Shown here: positions 17,433 to 26,162 of the stretch, one piece after another
Layout of the letters: every line of letters starts with the position of its first letter
Position numbering within the stretch: position 1 is the stretch's first letter
Assembly (NCBI RefSeq): GCF_008274825.1
Contig: NZ_CP030848.1
Span: forward strand, 806,001-870,000
DNA: 64,000 nucleotides
Direction: 5' to 3'
Source: Sphingobacterium hotanense
GTDB lineage: Bacteria > Bacteroidota > Bacteroidia > Sphingobacteriales > Sphingobacteriaceae
The notes under the pieces: model-generated
Databases searched by the model: none
What the model saw: only the letters and a program-made list of their open reading frames with translations
What the model was told of the DNA's origin: nothing
Program-made: the position numbers and the translations under genes

Positions 17433-17512
17433 TTTTGGTTGAAAGAAAAAGATAAGGAATTGAATAGGTAGTTTTCTCCAAAAACTACCTATTTCTTCTT
17501 AAAGATGTTGGT

Positions 17513-18244
17513 ATGCCGATTAGTGTTTATAAACTGTATTTATCTCCCCAAAAAGCTTACTTCAAGAAGTTAAAGAATATCTTAGGCTTTGTGCCGGGGA
17601 ATGTCAGGTTATACCAAATGGCGTTTCGACATAAATCGGTTGCTAAGCCGATTAAAGAGGGGGTTAAAAATAGCAATGAGCGTTTAGAGTTTTTGGGTGA
17701 TGCTGTTCTGGGTTCAGTAGTAGCAGAACTATTGTTTAAACTTTACCCTTATAAAGATGAAGGTTTCTTAACAGAAATGCGTTCGAAGATTGTTTCACGT
17801 GCAAACTTGAATCAGCTGTCGCGCAAACTTGGTTTCAACGAACTCATTGAATTTGATGCCCGCATGATCAGTTATCCTAATAAGCAGGGTTCTTTATTGG
17901 GCGATGCATTCGAAGCATTGATCGGAGCCGTGTATCTGGATAAAGGGTATAAATTCACTCGTGAATTTTTATTGTCACGCATCATCAAACCACACGTCGA
18001 TATACACACCCTAGAAATTACTGAAACCAACTTCAAAAGCCGTTTGATCGAATGGTGTCAACACAATGGAAAAGAGGTTGCCTTCATTCAGATCGATAAC
18101 CCCGAAGGAGAGTCTGCCAAGATGTTCTCTGTTAAGGTGGTGGTAGACGGAGAAGACTGCGGTATAGGTCGCGACTTCAATAAGAAAAGCGCCGAGAAAA
18201 TGGCCGCAGAAAAAGCCTGCGAGTATTTGAAGATATTTGAATAG
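17513..18244 (+). CDS. rnc: Ribonuclease III
   Basis: 243 residues. The RNase III signature NERLEFLGDAVLG (about 53-65) carries the metal-binding acidic residues; a second acidic set is in LLGDAFEALIGAVYLD. A double-stranded RNA-binding domain follows (about 172-242). It cuts double-stranded RNA such as rRNA precursors and folded leaders. The ATG at 17513 is chosen; the N-terminal extension before the catalytic domain is about 30 residues. A heptad-bounded repeat element starts 2 nt after the stop. Confidence 0.95.
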   Translation: MPISVYKLYLSPQKAYFKKLKNILGFVPGNVRLYQMAFRHKSVAKPIKEGVKNSNERLEFLGDAVLGSVVAELLFKLYPYKDEGFLTEMRSKIVSRANLNQLSRKLGFNELIEFDARMISYPNKQGSLLGDAFEALIGAVYLDKGYKFTREFLLSRIIKPHVDIHTLEITETNFKSRLIEWCQHNGKEVAFIQIDNPEGESAKMFSVKVVVDGEDCGIGRDFNKKSAEKMAAEKACEYLKIFE

Positions 18245-18246
18245 GG

Positions 18247-18431
18247 TAGTATTTAGTAGCTAGTATTTAGTAGTTAGACCCAAGTCGGAAGATATTTCTA
18301 ATTTTTTTAAAGGAATTTGGTAGTCCCATCCCTCTGTTCATGCTTCATGTTCATATGCATCTCTTTGCAAAAAAATAAGGCTTAATTATCCACCCTAGGT
18401 CTTAATACTAAATACTAACTACTAAATACTA
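18247..18431. repeat. Heptad-bounded intergenic element, copy 2
   Basis: Left end: TAGTATT, TAGTAGC, TAGTATT, TAGTAGT (18247-18274) then TAGACC. Right end: GGTC (18398-18401), then AATACTA, AATACTA, ACTACTA, AATACTA (18404-18431). Length 185 bp. The 117-bp interior has no resemblance to copies at 500-691 and 22731-22920. It fills nearly all the rnc-hisS gap; I see no other gene there. Confidence 0.85.
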
Positions 18432-18438
18432 TTTTTGC

Positions 18439-18446
18439 TACCTTTG
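18439..18446 (+). promoter_or_regulatory. -7 promoter element of hisS
   Basis: TACCTTTG is an exact TAnnTTTG match and ends 5 nt before the hisS ATG at 18452. No TTTG lies at the expected -33 position, which is inside the right heptad array. Transcription would start at or within a few bases of the start codon. Confidence 0.5.
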
Positions 18447-18451
18447 CCCTC

Positions 18452-19831
18452 ATGGCATCAATTAAACCATCATTAGCTAAAGGAACACGTGATTTTACTC
18501 CGGTAGAAATGGAGAAACGTAATCACATTTACAATACATTAAAGACGATTTTCAAGAAGTATGGGTACAGTGAGATTCAGACTCCCTCGTTTGAGAATTT
18601 GAGTACATTGACCGGGAAGTATGGAGACGAAGGTGATAAGTTGATTTTTAAGATCTTAAATTCTGGGGATTACTTATCGAAGGCCCCGGAGAACTTATTG
18701 GCCGAGAAGAACTCGACTGCTTTGATTTCTTCGATCTCGGAAAAGGCTTTGCGCTATGACTTGACTGTTCCTTTTGCTCGCTATGTGGTGATGCATCAAA
18801 ATGAAATTTCTTTACCTTTCAAGCGTTTCCAAATACAGCCGGTGTGGCGTGCGGATCGTCCTCAAAGGGGGAGATACCGTGAGTTTTACCAATGTGATGT
18901 CGACGTGGTTGGCTCTGATTCTTTGCTGAATGAGGCAGAGTTTGTATTGATCTATCATGAGGCTTTGACGAAATTGGGTTTGAAGGATTTCAATATCAAG
19001 TTGAACAACCGTAAGATCCTTTCTGGTATTGCTGAAGTCGTAGGAAAACCTGAATTGATCGTCGATATGACGGTAGCTATCGATAAACTCGATAAGATTG
19101 GTTTGGAAGGGGTAAACAAAGAACTCTTGGAGCGTGGTTTTACGGAGGCTGACTTAGCGGTCCTAAAGCCTATCATTGAGCTCAACGGCTCAAATCAAGA
19201 GAAATTGGATTCGCTGAAGTCTGTGTTAGCTAATTCCTCTGTTGGTTTAAAGGGGGTAGAGGAGATTGAAACAGTATTTGAATATCTTCGAAAACTCGGT
19301 CAGTCTGCAATTTTAGAAAGGGAAGTGGAAGTGGATATAACGCTGGCTCGTGGTCTTAACTATTACACAGGATGTATTTTCGAGGTGAAGACGAACGAGG
19401 TGCAGATGGGGAGCATTGGTGGAGGTGGTCGTTATGATGACTTGACCGGTATGTTCGGGTTAAAAGATCTGACTGGCGTAGGAGTTTCCTTTGGGGCGGA
19501 TCGCATCTATGATGTTTTGGAAGAATTGCAGTTGTTTCCACCGAGCAATGGCGAGCGGACGAAAGTGTTGATCATCAATTTTGCCCAAGCACTAGAGGCA
19601 TCTACTTTACCTATATTGTTTAAATTGCGTGAAGCTGGTATTGCGGCAGAACTTTATCCGTCGGCCGTGAAACTCAAGAAGCAAATGAGCTATGCAGATT
19701 CGAAGCAGATACCTTATGTTTTGTTGGTTGGCGATGAAGAAGTCGCTTCCGGACAATTGAGTTTAAAGAATATGGAAACCGGCGAGCAGCAGAAAGTAAC
19801 GTTGGAAGATCTATCAAAAATATTAGCATAA
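18452..19831 (+). CDS. hisS: Histidyl-tRNA synthetase
   Basis: 459 residues, class II aminoacyl-tRNA synthetase. Motif 1 surrounds IQTPSFENL, motif 2 is [10 protein letters not shown] with the preceding PQRGRYREF, the histidine-A loop is [14 protein letters not shown], and motif 3 is [13 protein letters not shown]. The C-terminal anticodon-binding domain (about 365-459) follows. The start codon lies only 5 nt after a -7 promoter box, so the mRNA may be leaderless. Confidence 0.97.
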   Translation: MASIKPSLAKGTRDFTPVEMEKRNHIYNTLKTIFKKYGYSEIQTPSFENLSTLTGKYGDEGDKLIFKILNSGDYLSKAPENLLAEKNSTALISSISEKALRYDLTVPFARYVVMHQNEISLPFKRFQIQPVWRADRPQRGRYREFYQCDVDVVGSDSLLNEAEFVLIYHEALTKLGLKDFNIKLNNRKILSGIAEVVGKPELIVDMTVAIDKLDKIGLEGVNKELLERGFTEADLAVLKPIIELNGSNQEKLDSLKSVLANSSVGLKGVEEIETVFEYLRKLGQSAILEREVEVDITLARGLNYYTGCIFEVKTNEVQMGSIGGGGRYDDLTGMFGLKDLTGVGVSFGADRIYDVLEELQLFPPSNGERTKVLIINFAQALEASTLPILFKLREAGIAAELYPSAVKLKKQMSYADSKQIPYVLLVGDEEVASGQLSLKNMETGEQQKVTLEDLSKILA

Positions 19832-19836
19832 CTTAG

Positions 19837-19864
19837 AACGGCCTGAAATGGGCCGTTTGTTATT
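19837..19864 (+). terminator. Terminator of hisS
   Basis: AACGGCC (19837-19843) and GGCCGTTT (19851-19858) followed by a T-rich tail. Confidence 0.8.
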
Positions 19865-19949
19865 TATATCGGCCTTGAATTTTGTTAGTGTTATGACAAA
19901 ATGCGTTAAATGTCACCTAAAATTTATCCGAAATCTCGTTAATATTGAT

Positions 19950-19957
19950 TAGATTTG
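19950..19957 (+). promoter_or_regulatory. -7 promoter element of pdhA
   Basis: TAGATTTG matches TAnnTTTG; it lies 34 nt before the pdhA ATG. The -33 region has only a weak TTTA. Confidence 0.45.
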
Positions 19958-19991
19958 TAGTCAGTTAAGTAAAGAAATTCAATTCGTACAA

Positions 19992-20987
19992 ATGAGTTCA
20001 ACACCTATAACAAAAGAAACCTATTTAGAGTGGTATAAATCAATGCTGCTCATGCGCAAGTTTGAAGAGAAGTCTGGCCAATTATACGGACAGCAAAAAA
20101 TACGCGGATTCTGTCACTTATATATTGGACAAGAAGCAGTAGTAGCTGGGACAATGTCAGTTATTAAGCCGGAAGATTCATTGATTACAGCATACCGCGA
20201 CCACGCTCATGCATTAGCAAAAGGCGTTTCTGCAGATGCTTGTATGGCGGAATTGTTCGGTAAAGCTACTGGTTGTTCAAAAGGTAAAGGTGGTTCGATG
20301 CACTTTTTCTCTAAGGAGCATAAATTTATGGGTGGACACGGTATCGTAGGTGGCCAGATTCCTTTAGGTGCTGGTATTGCATTTGCTGAAAAATACTTAG
20401 GCACAAACAACGTGAACATCTGTTATATGGGTGATGGCGCTGTACGCCAAGGAGCTTTCAATGAAACATTAAATATGGCGATGTTATGGAAGTTACCTGT
20501 AATTTTCGTTTGTGAGAACAACGGTTATGCAATGGGTACTTCAGTACAACGTACAACAAACATGACGGATATCTACAAAATGGGTCTTGGTTTTGATATG
20601 CCATGTGCTCCAGTTGATGGTATGGACGTTGTTGCTGTTCACAACGCAATGGATGAGGCTGTTCAACGTGCTCGTGCGGGTGAAGGTCCTACATTCTTAG
20701 AAATTCGTACTTACCGTTATAAAGGTCACTCAATGTCTGACCCTGCGAAATACCGTACGAAAGAAGAGTTGGAAGAGTATAAAGGGAGAGATCCATTGTT
20801 GGCTACAAAACATGCCATCGTTGAGAACAAGTATGCTGACGAGGCTTGGTTTGCAGAAGTAGATGCTGAGATTAAGAAAATTGTTGATGATTCAGTGAAG
20901 TTTGCCGAGGAGTCTCCATATCCTACAGCGGATGAGATCTACAAAGATGTATATGTACAAGAGGATTATCCTTTTGTAATGGATTAA
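19992..20987 (+). CDS. pdhA: Pyruvate dehydrogenase E1 component, alpha subunit
   Basis: 331 residues. Thiamine-diphosphate motif GDGAVRQGAFNETLNMA...ENN (about 145-178) is intact, as is HFFSKEHKFMGGHGIVGGQIPLGAG for the heterotetramer type. RYKGHSMSDPAKYR is the phosphorylation-loop region of the family. With the beta subunit it decarboxylates pyruvate and passes acetyl to the E2 lipoyl arm. The E2 gene follows 38 nt later; the E1 beta gene is not in the window. Confidence 0.95.
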   Translation: MSSTPITKETYLEWYKSMLLMRKFEEKSGQLYGQQKIRGFCHLYIGQEAVVAGTMSVIKPEDSLITAYRDHAHALAKGVSADACMAELFGKATGCSKGKGGSMHFFSKEHKFMGGHGIVGGQIPLGAGIAFAEKYLGTNNVNICYMGDGAVRQGAFNETLNMAMLWKLPVIFVCENNGYAMGTSVQRTTNMTDIYKMGLGFDMPCAPVDGMDVVAVHNAMDEAVQRARAGEGPTFLEIRTYRYKGHSMSDPAKYRTKEELEEYKGRDPLLATKHAIVENKYADEAWFAEVDAEIKKIVDDSVKFAEESPYPTADEIYKDVYVQEDYPFVMD

Positions 20988-21025
20988 TTAGAATTACTTT
21001 AACTAAAATAGAAGATACCTAAACA

Positions 21026-22684
21026 ATGGCTGAAGTAGTAAGAATGCCGAAGATGAGCGACACAATGACTGAAGGTGTGATCGCGAAATGGCACAAAAAA
21101 GTTGGTGATAAAGTAAACTCTGGTGACTTGGTTGCCGAGATTGAAACAGATAAAGCGACAATGGACTTCGAATCTTATCAAGAAGGAACATTGTTATATA
21201 TTGGTCCTAAAGAAGGTGAAGCTGTAGCGATTGATGCAGTTATCGCTGTTTTAGGTGAAGAAGGTGAAGATTATAAAGCTTTACTAGAAGGCGACGCGGC
21301 ACCTGCAGCGAAAGCTGAGGAGACTTCGAAAGAAGAGGCTCCAAAAGAAGAGAAAAAAGAAGAAAAAGCTGAGGAATCGTCTCCTGCTGGCGAACAAGTT
21401 TCTGCTGAAGATTTAGGTGTTACTGTAATTACAATGCCTTTACTAAGCGATACGATGACTGAAGGTGTTATCGCACAGTGGAACTTTAAAGTTGGTGATT
21501 CTATTAAGTCTGACGATGCGATTGCAGACGTTGAGACAGATAAAGCGACAATGGAAGTAACAGCATACGCTGAAGGTACTTTATTGTATGTTGGTGTTGA
21601 GGCTGGTCAAGCGGCGAAAGTAAATGATATCATTGCGATCGTTGGTCCTGCTGGAACTGATGTAACTCCATTGTTGAATCAAAAGCCGGCTGCAAAAGCG
21701 GAAGATAAATCCGAAGAGAAGAAAGCTGATGCTCCAGCGGAAACAAGTCCTGCTCCGGAAGCTGCTAGCAGCACTTCATCAGATTCACGTGTGAAAGCTT
21801 CTCCATTAGCGAAGAAAATTGCTAAGGAAAAAGGAATTGACCTTTCACAAGTAAAAGGTTCGGCTGAAGGTGGACGTATTGTTAAGAAAGACGTGGAGAA
21901 CTTTACCCCTTCTGCGGCACCAGCTGCGGCTGCGGCATCTGCTCCTGCGAAAGCTGCAGAGACTGAAGCGAAGACTGTAAGTTTACCTCAATATATTGGA
22001 GAAGAGCGTTTCACTGAAAAACCGGTAAACCAAATGCGTAAAACAATTGCTCGTCGTTTGTCAGAGTCATTGTTTACTGCACCTCACTTCTATTTGAACG
22101 TTAGTATCGATATGGATAATGCGATCGCTGCGCGTGCTCAAATCAATGAAGTTGCTCCAGTAAAAGTATCGTTCAATGATATCGTTATCAAAGCGGTAGC
22201 AATCGCATTGAAACAACACCCTGCTGTGAACTCTTCTTGGTTAGGTGATAAAATCAGATACAATGAGCATACAAACATTGGTGTTGCTATCGCTGTTGAA
22301 GACGGCTTGTTAGTACCTGTTGTTCGTTTCGCTGATGGTAAATCGTTATCACATATATCTGCGGAAGTGAAAGACTTCGCTCAAAAAGCAAAAGCTAAGA
22401 AATTGCAACCTTCTGATTGGGAAGGATCAACTTTCACCGTTTCTAACTTAGGTATGTTCGGTATTGATGAGTTTACATCGATTATCAATTCACCTGATGG
22501 CGCTATTCTTTCCGTAGGTGCTATCCAACAAATTCCAGTTGTTAAGAATGGAGCTGTTGTACCAGGAAACGTAATGAAGTTGTCTTTAGGTTGTGACCAC
22601 CGCGTAGTGGATGGTGCAACAGGAGCACAATTCTTACAAACTCTAAAAGGATTATTAGAAGCGCCAATTCGTTTATTGGCCTAA
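21026..22684 (+). CDS. pdhC: Pyruvate dehydrogenase E2, dihydrolipoyl acetyltransferase
   Basis: 552 residues. Two lipoyl domains (about 1-77 and 135-212), each with the lipoylated Lys in ETDKATM; Ala/Pro/Glu/Lys-rich linkers; a peripheral subunit-binding domain (about 254-292, ASPLAKKIAKEKGI); and the catalytic acyltransferase domain (about 325-552) with DHRVVDGATGA near the end. It transfers acetyl groups to CoA. It follows pdhA with a short gap and ends at a strong terminator. Confidence 0.95.
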   Translation: MAEVVRMPKMSDTMTEGVIAKWHKKVGDKVNSGDLVAEIETDKATMDFESYQEGTLLYIGPKEGEAVAIDAVIAVLGEEGEDYKALLEGDAAPAAKAEETSKEEAPKEEKKEEKAEESSPAGEQVSAEDLGVTVITMPLLSDTMTEGVIAQWNFKVGDSIKSDDAIADVETDKATMEVTAYAEGTLLYVGVEAGQAAKVNDIIAIVGPAGTDVTPLLNQKPAAKAEDKSEEKKADAPAETSPAPEAASSTSSDSRVKASPLAKKIAKEKGIDLSQVKGSAEGGRIVKKDVENFTPSAAPAAAAASAPAKAAETEAKTVSLPQYIGEERFTEKPVNQMRKTIARRLSESLFTAPHFYLNVSIDMDNAIAARAQINEVAPVKVSFNDIVIKAVAIALKQHPAVNSSWLGDKIRYNEHTNIGVAIAVEDGLLVPVVRFADGKSLSHISAEVKDFAQKAKAKKLQPSDWEGSTFTVSNLGMFGIDEFTSIINSPDGAILSVGAIQQIPVVKNGAVVPGNVMKLSLGCDHRVVDGATGAQFLQTLKGLLEAPIRLLA

Positions 22685-22691
22685 ACAATAA

Positions 22692-22731
22692 GAAACAAAG
22701 AAAGCCCTCGCGAGAGGGCTTTCTTTGTTTC
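22692..22731 (+). terminator. Strong terminator of pdhA-pdhC
   Basis: An 18-bp perfect stem: GAAACAAAGAAAGCCCTC, loop GCGA, and its complement (22714-22731), with T-rich 3' side. The heptad element begins at its last base. Confidence 0.9.
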
Positions 22732-22920
22732 AGTATATAGTATTTAGTAGTTAGTATATAGACCTATAATTTGTTATTTGCGTATTAGTGGTTGAAAGCA
22801 AAAAGAAGGGGCGGATAAATAGGCAAGGAGTGAGGTAGGGAATGTCTTTATAGTTGAGAGGGAAGATGACATGGTGGTCAGCATTGGGTCTTAATACTAA
22901 ATACTAAGTACTAACTACTA
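22731..22920. repeat. Heptad-bounded intergenic element, copy 3
   Basis: Left end: CAGTATA, TAGTATT, TAGTAGT, TAGTATA (22731-22758) then TAGACC. Right end: GGTC (22887-22890), then AATACTA, AATACTA, AGTACTA, ACTACTA (22893-22920). Length 190 bp. The interior (purine-rich, GAGGTAGGG) differs from the other two copies. Confidence 0.85.
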
Positions 22921-23005
22921 ACAATCAGTTGTTTTTTTGTCGAGAAAAAACTATTTTGTGTTGCATTGACAATTTAATCGATCGAATAGACTTAGAACGG
23001 ATAGC

Positions 23006-24193
23006 GTGAATTTTAGAAAGTTTAGTTTAGCCCTTGGGATTGCGGTTTTTGCTTTAGCATCCTGCGGAGGGTCTCCAGAAGCAAAGCAGGTTGAAGAGCG
23101 GGAAAAGCAGGAGAAAAAAGATAGCATAAGTTTAATATACAATCCTGCGGAAGCGGATCAGCAGATAGATTCATTTATGCAGAATTTGCACAAGCGTGCT
23201 GGGTTTAACGGCAATGTTTTGGTGGCAAAGAAAGGGAAGATTCTTTATCAGAATTCGTTTGGTTGGGCAAATCACTTATTGAAGGATAGTCTAAATATCA
23301 ATTCGCAGTTTGAGTTAGCATCGGTTTCCAAACCTATGACCGCGCTAGGGGTGCTGATCTTGACCGAGCAAGGTAAGTTGAAACTTACGGATTCAGTCGA
23401 ACAATATTATCCAGATTTTCCATATAAGGGTATTACAATACAGCAATTGTTGTCTCATCGTTCAGGACTTCCAAACTATGTTTATTTTGCGGAGACGGTT
23501 TGGCCTGATCGTAAGAAGGGCATGACGAACCAAGATGCGATGAGGTTATTGATTCAGCATCATCCAGGCCGCTATGGTGCGCCCGATGGCAGATTCCATT
23601 ATAACAATTCTAACTATATGGTCCTAGGATCAATCATCGAGAAGGTGAGTGGGAAGGATTTTGCCGTTTTTATGAAGGAAAATGTTTTCGATCCTGCGGG
23701 GATGAAAAATACAAATGTTTATTCTAAAGCGGTTTACGAGAAAATTCCAACACATGTCGTAGGGCATGATAAGGTTTGGAGACGCTCTGTTGTACAGAAT
23801 TATCTGGATGGGCCTGTGGGCGACAAAGGGATTTATAGTACAGTACGCGACCTGTATAAGCTTGATCTTGCCTTGCGAGATGGTCGTGTATTAGGAAAGG
23901 CTTTGCAGGATTCTTCTTTTGTTCCTCGTAGCGACGCCAAGCGGAGTCTGTTCAGTTATGGCTATGGCTGGCGTACATTCAATCCTCCTGGCAATCCAAT
24001 TGTTTACCATACAGGATGGTGGCATGGATTCAAAAGCTTGTTCGTGCGTGATTTGAAGAACGACGTGACGATTGTACTTCTAACAAACATGGCAAACGGC
24101 AGCTTGAATAATTTAGATAATTTGTATAAGATATTAGAAATTCCTATTTTGAGACAAAATGCGTACAACGCAAATGGAGAATTTGTTCAATAA
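23006..24193 (+). CDS. Class C beta-lactamase-like serine hydrolase, lipoprotein
   Basis: 395 residues; start is GTG, followed by a signal peptide and lipobox (ALASC, Cys about 20). The catalytic Ser-x-x-Lys motif is SVSK (about 97-100) and the Tyr motif is HYNNSNY. HTGWWHG near residue 338 matches the third box. This family includes beta-lactamases, D-Ala-D-Ala peptidases and esterases; the substrate cannot be told. It is likely anchored in the envelope. The next gene starts 15 nt downstream and may be cotranscribed. Confidence 0.85.
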   Translation: MNFRKFSLALGIAVFALASCGGSPEAKQVEEREKQEKKDSISLIYNPAEADQQIDSFMQNLHKRAGFNGNVLVAKKGKILYQNSFGWANHLLKDSLNINSQFELASVSKPMTALGVLILTEQGKLKLTDSVEQYYPDFPYKGITIQQLLSHRSGLPNYVYFAETVWPDRKKGMTNQDAMRLLIQHHPGRYGAPDGRFHYNNSNYMVLGSIIEKVSGKDFAVFMKENVFDPAGMKNTNVYSKAVYEKIPTHVVGHDKVWRRSVVQNYLDGPVGDKGIYSTVRDLYKLDLALRDGRVLGKALQDSSFVPRSDAKRSLFSYGYGWRTFNPPGNPIVYHTGWWHGFKSLFVRDLKNDVTIVLLTNMANGSLNNLDNLYKILEIPILRQNAYNANGEFVQ

Positions 24194-24208
24194 TTAATTC
24201 AGTAACAT

Positions 24209-24568
24209 ATGAAAAAAACCTTGATTTTGGGAGCGAGTACTAATCCAGCTAGATACTCCTATTTAGTAGCAAATAAGTTGGTAAGGAAAGGATTTCCTAT
24301 TGTGAATGTTGGTAGAAAGGTTGGAACGGTTGCTGGAGCAGAGATTGAGCCTGCCGAGACTATTCATCAGGATATTGATACGATTACTTTGTATGTTGGT
24401 CCACAAAACCAAGCACCTTATTACGATTATATTTTAAAAACTAATCCGAAGCGTATCATCTTTAATCCGGGTGCGGAGAATGCTGAACTTGCAGATAAAG
24501 CAAGGGCGCAGGGTATAGAAGTCGTAGAGGCATGTACTTTGGTTATGTTGAATACCGGACAATTTTAA
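24209..24568 (+). CDS. CoA-binding (YccU-type) protein
   Basis: 119 residues with a Rossmann-type CoA-binding domain: LILGASTNPARYSYLVAN at the start binds the nucleotide, then IVNVGRKVGTVAG, TLYVGPQNQAPYY and IIFNPGAENAEL. It is related to the nucleotide-binding part of succinyl-CoA synthetase alpha subunit. Function unknown. It ends at a very strong hairpin terminator. Confidence 0.85.
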   Translation: MKKTLILGASTNPARYSYLVANKLVRKGFPIVNVGRKVGTVAGAEIEPAETIHQDIDTITLYVGPQNQAPYYDYILKTNPKRIIFNPGAENAELADKARAQGIEVVEACTLVMLNTGQF

Positions 24569-24585
24569 TTCCATATAAATATTAA

Positions 24586-24628
24586 AAACAAGAAGAGGCT
24601 ATCATAAAGAGATAGCCTCTTCTTGTTT
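24586..24628 (+). terminator. Terminator with an 18-bp perfect stem
   Basis: AAACAAGAAGAGGCTATC (24586-24603), a 7-nt loop, and its exact complement (24611-24628). The T tract is within the 3' arm (TTCTTGTTT). Confidence 0.85.
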
Positions 24629-24755
24629 GGGGGTAACTCGCGAAATCGATTTCGGTTTTTTAATGATTCTTATTGAAAAACTATCCTTACTTTCAAATTT
24701 CCTATAAAAGGGAAAACCAAAAGAAACCTTATTAAATAGTGCTAATTATACATCT

Positions 24756-25997
24756 ATGAACACAAAAACTTTATTATTCTCTTCGCTATTGTTTATGCTG
24801 AGTGCTGGCTCTGTGATAGGGCAAGCGAAAAAAGATCTTGTGTTAGACAAGAGCTTCATTGACGGGCAACTTGCAGCTTCAGCGAAGCAAATCAAAGTAC
24901 TGGCCGCAGCAACACCGGAAGATCAGTTTCCGAAGACTTTCGAAAAAGGAGCCCATGTATTTTCCGGGTCGAAATGGTGGTGTTCGGGATTTTATCCTGG
25001 AACATTGTTATTGCTCTCGGAAGGAACCGGTGATAAGGAATTGCTGAATCTTGCATTAGCAAAGCTCAAGCATTTGGAGAAGGAACAATACAATAAAGGA
25101 ACCCACGATCTTGGATTTATGTTGTTCTGTAGTTTCGGTAATGCTTTACGTCTAACTGGAGATAGTACGCAGTTTAAACCAATATTAGCAACGGGCGCAG
25201 AATCTTTGACATCTAGATACAGTCCGAAAACACAAGCGATTCGTTCATGGGATCATGGTAAATGGAAGTTTCCTGTGATCATTGATAATATGATGAATTT
25301 GGAGTTCTTAATGCAGGTGTCTAAGATGACCGGGAATCAGAAATATGCGGATATCTCTAAAACCCATGCCAACACAACGATCAAAAATCACTTCCGTAAA
25401 GACAATAGTTCTTATCACGTTATTGATTATGATCCAGAAACAGGTGCTGTCATTGCCAAGAAAACACATCAGGGTTTTTCTGATGAGTCAGCGTGGGCAA
25501 GAGGACAGGCTTGGGCATTGTATGGTTATACGATGATGTATAGAGAAACAAAGGATAAAGCATATTTAAATCAAGCGCGCAAGATTGCCAAATATATCTT
25601 GAATCATAAGAATATGCCTGCGGACTTAATTCCAGTTTGGGATTATGATTATGATAAAGTTCCTGCTGATAGTAAGATCTATAGTCAAAGGGATTTGCGC
25701 GACGTTTCTGCTGGTGCGTTATTTGCTTCAGCATTGATGGAGCTATCTTCTTATACAAAAGGGAAAGAATCAACAAATTACTTTAAAAAGGCTGAAACCA
25801 TGCTGAAGAACCTATCATCAGATACCTATTTTGCTAAGAATGGGGAAAATGGTGGCTTTATCTTGAAACACAGTGTAGGAGCATTGCCATTGAATTCTGA
25901 AATTGATGTTCCTTTAACCTATGCTGACTATTATTACGTAGAGGCATTAGTAAGATACAAACGCTTACTTGCGGGCGAACCTTTAATCAAAGAATAA
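24756..25997 (+). CDS. Secreted GH88-type unsaturated glucuronyl hydrolase
   Basis: 413 residues with a signal peptide (about 1-22). The (alpha/alpha)6 barrel of family GH88 is indicated by WWCSGFYPGTLLLLSEGTGD, THDLGFML (first conserved Asp), IDNMMNLEFL (catalytic Asp of the family), and WARGQAWALYGY. These enzymes hydrate and cleave unsaturated uronic acids made by polysaccharide lyases. No lyase or SusCD genes are adjacent, so the natural glycan is unknown. It is a single gene before the ribosomal operon. Confidence 0.87.
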   Translation: MNTKTLLFSSLLFMLSAGSVIGQAKKDLVLDKSFIDGQLAASAKQIKVLAAATPEDQFPKTFEKGAHVFSGSKWWCSGFYPGTLLLLSEGTGDKELLNLALAKLKHLEKEQYNKGTHDLGFMLFCSFGNALRLTGDSTQFKPILATGAESLTSRYSPKTQAIRSWDHGKWKFPVIIDNMMNLEFLMQVSKMTGNQKYADISKTHANTTIKNHFRKDNSSYHVIDYDPETGAVIAKKTHQGFSDESAWARGQAWALYGYTMMYRETKDKAYLNQARKIAKYILNHKNMPADLIPVWDYDYDKVPADSKIYSQRDLRDVSAGALFASALMELSSYTKGKESTNYFKKAETMLKNLSSDTYFAKNGENGGFILKHSVGALPLNSEIDVPLTYADYYYVEALVRYKRLLAGEPLIKE

Positions 25998-26055
25998 AAT
26001 TTCTAGGTAAAGGGCAGACTGGTCATTCGGAATAAAAAAAATAATTCACTTATTA

Positions 26056-26086
26056 TTTGATAGTTATAAAATAGTTTGTAATTTTG
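26056..26086 (+). promoter_or_regulatory. Promoter of the ribosomal protein operon
   Basis: TTTG (26056-26059), 19 nt, TAATTTTG (26079-26086): a full match to the Bacteroidota consensus. The start is expected near 26090. Confidence 0.75.
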
Positions 26087-26134
26087 CAATCCCTTTAGGG
26101 GGGATTGTGTCTTGAGCGAAGCCCTACTGCTTCG
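26087..26134 (+). promoter_or_regulatory. Structured 5' leader of rplC
   Basis: Two hairpins lie between the promoter and the ATG at 26163: CAATCCC (26087-26093) with GGGATTG (26101-26107), and CGAAGC (26117-26122) with GCTTCG (26129-26134). Such leaders often carry autogenous control by a ribosomal protein (L4 in Escherichia coli); which protein acts here is not known. Confidence 0.5.
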
Positions 26135-26162
26135 ATGGACGATTAATTAATTAATTTATAAC

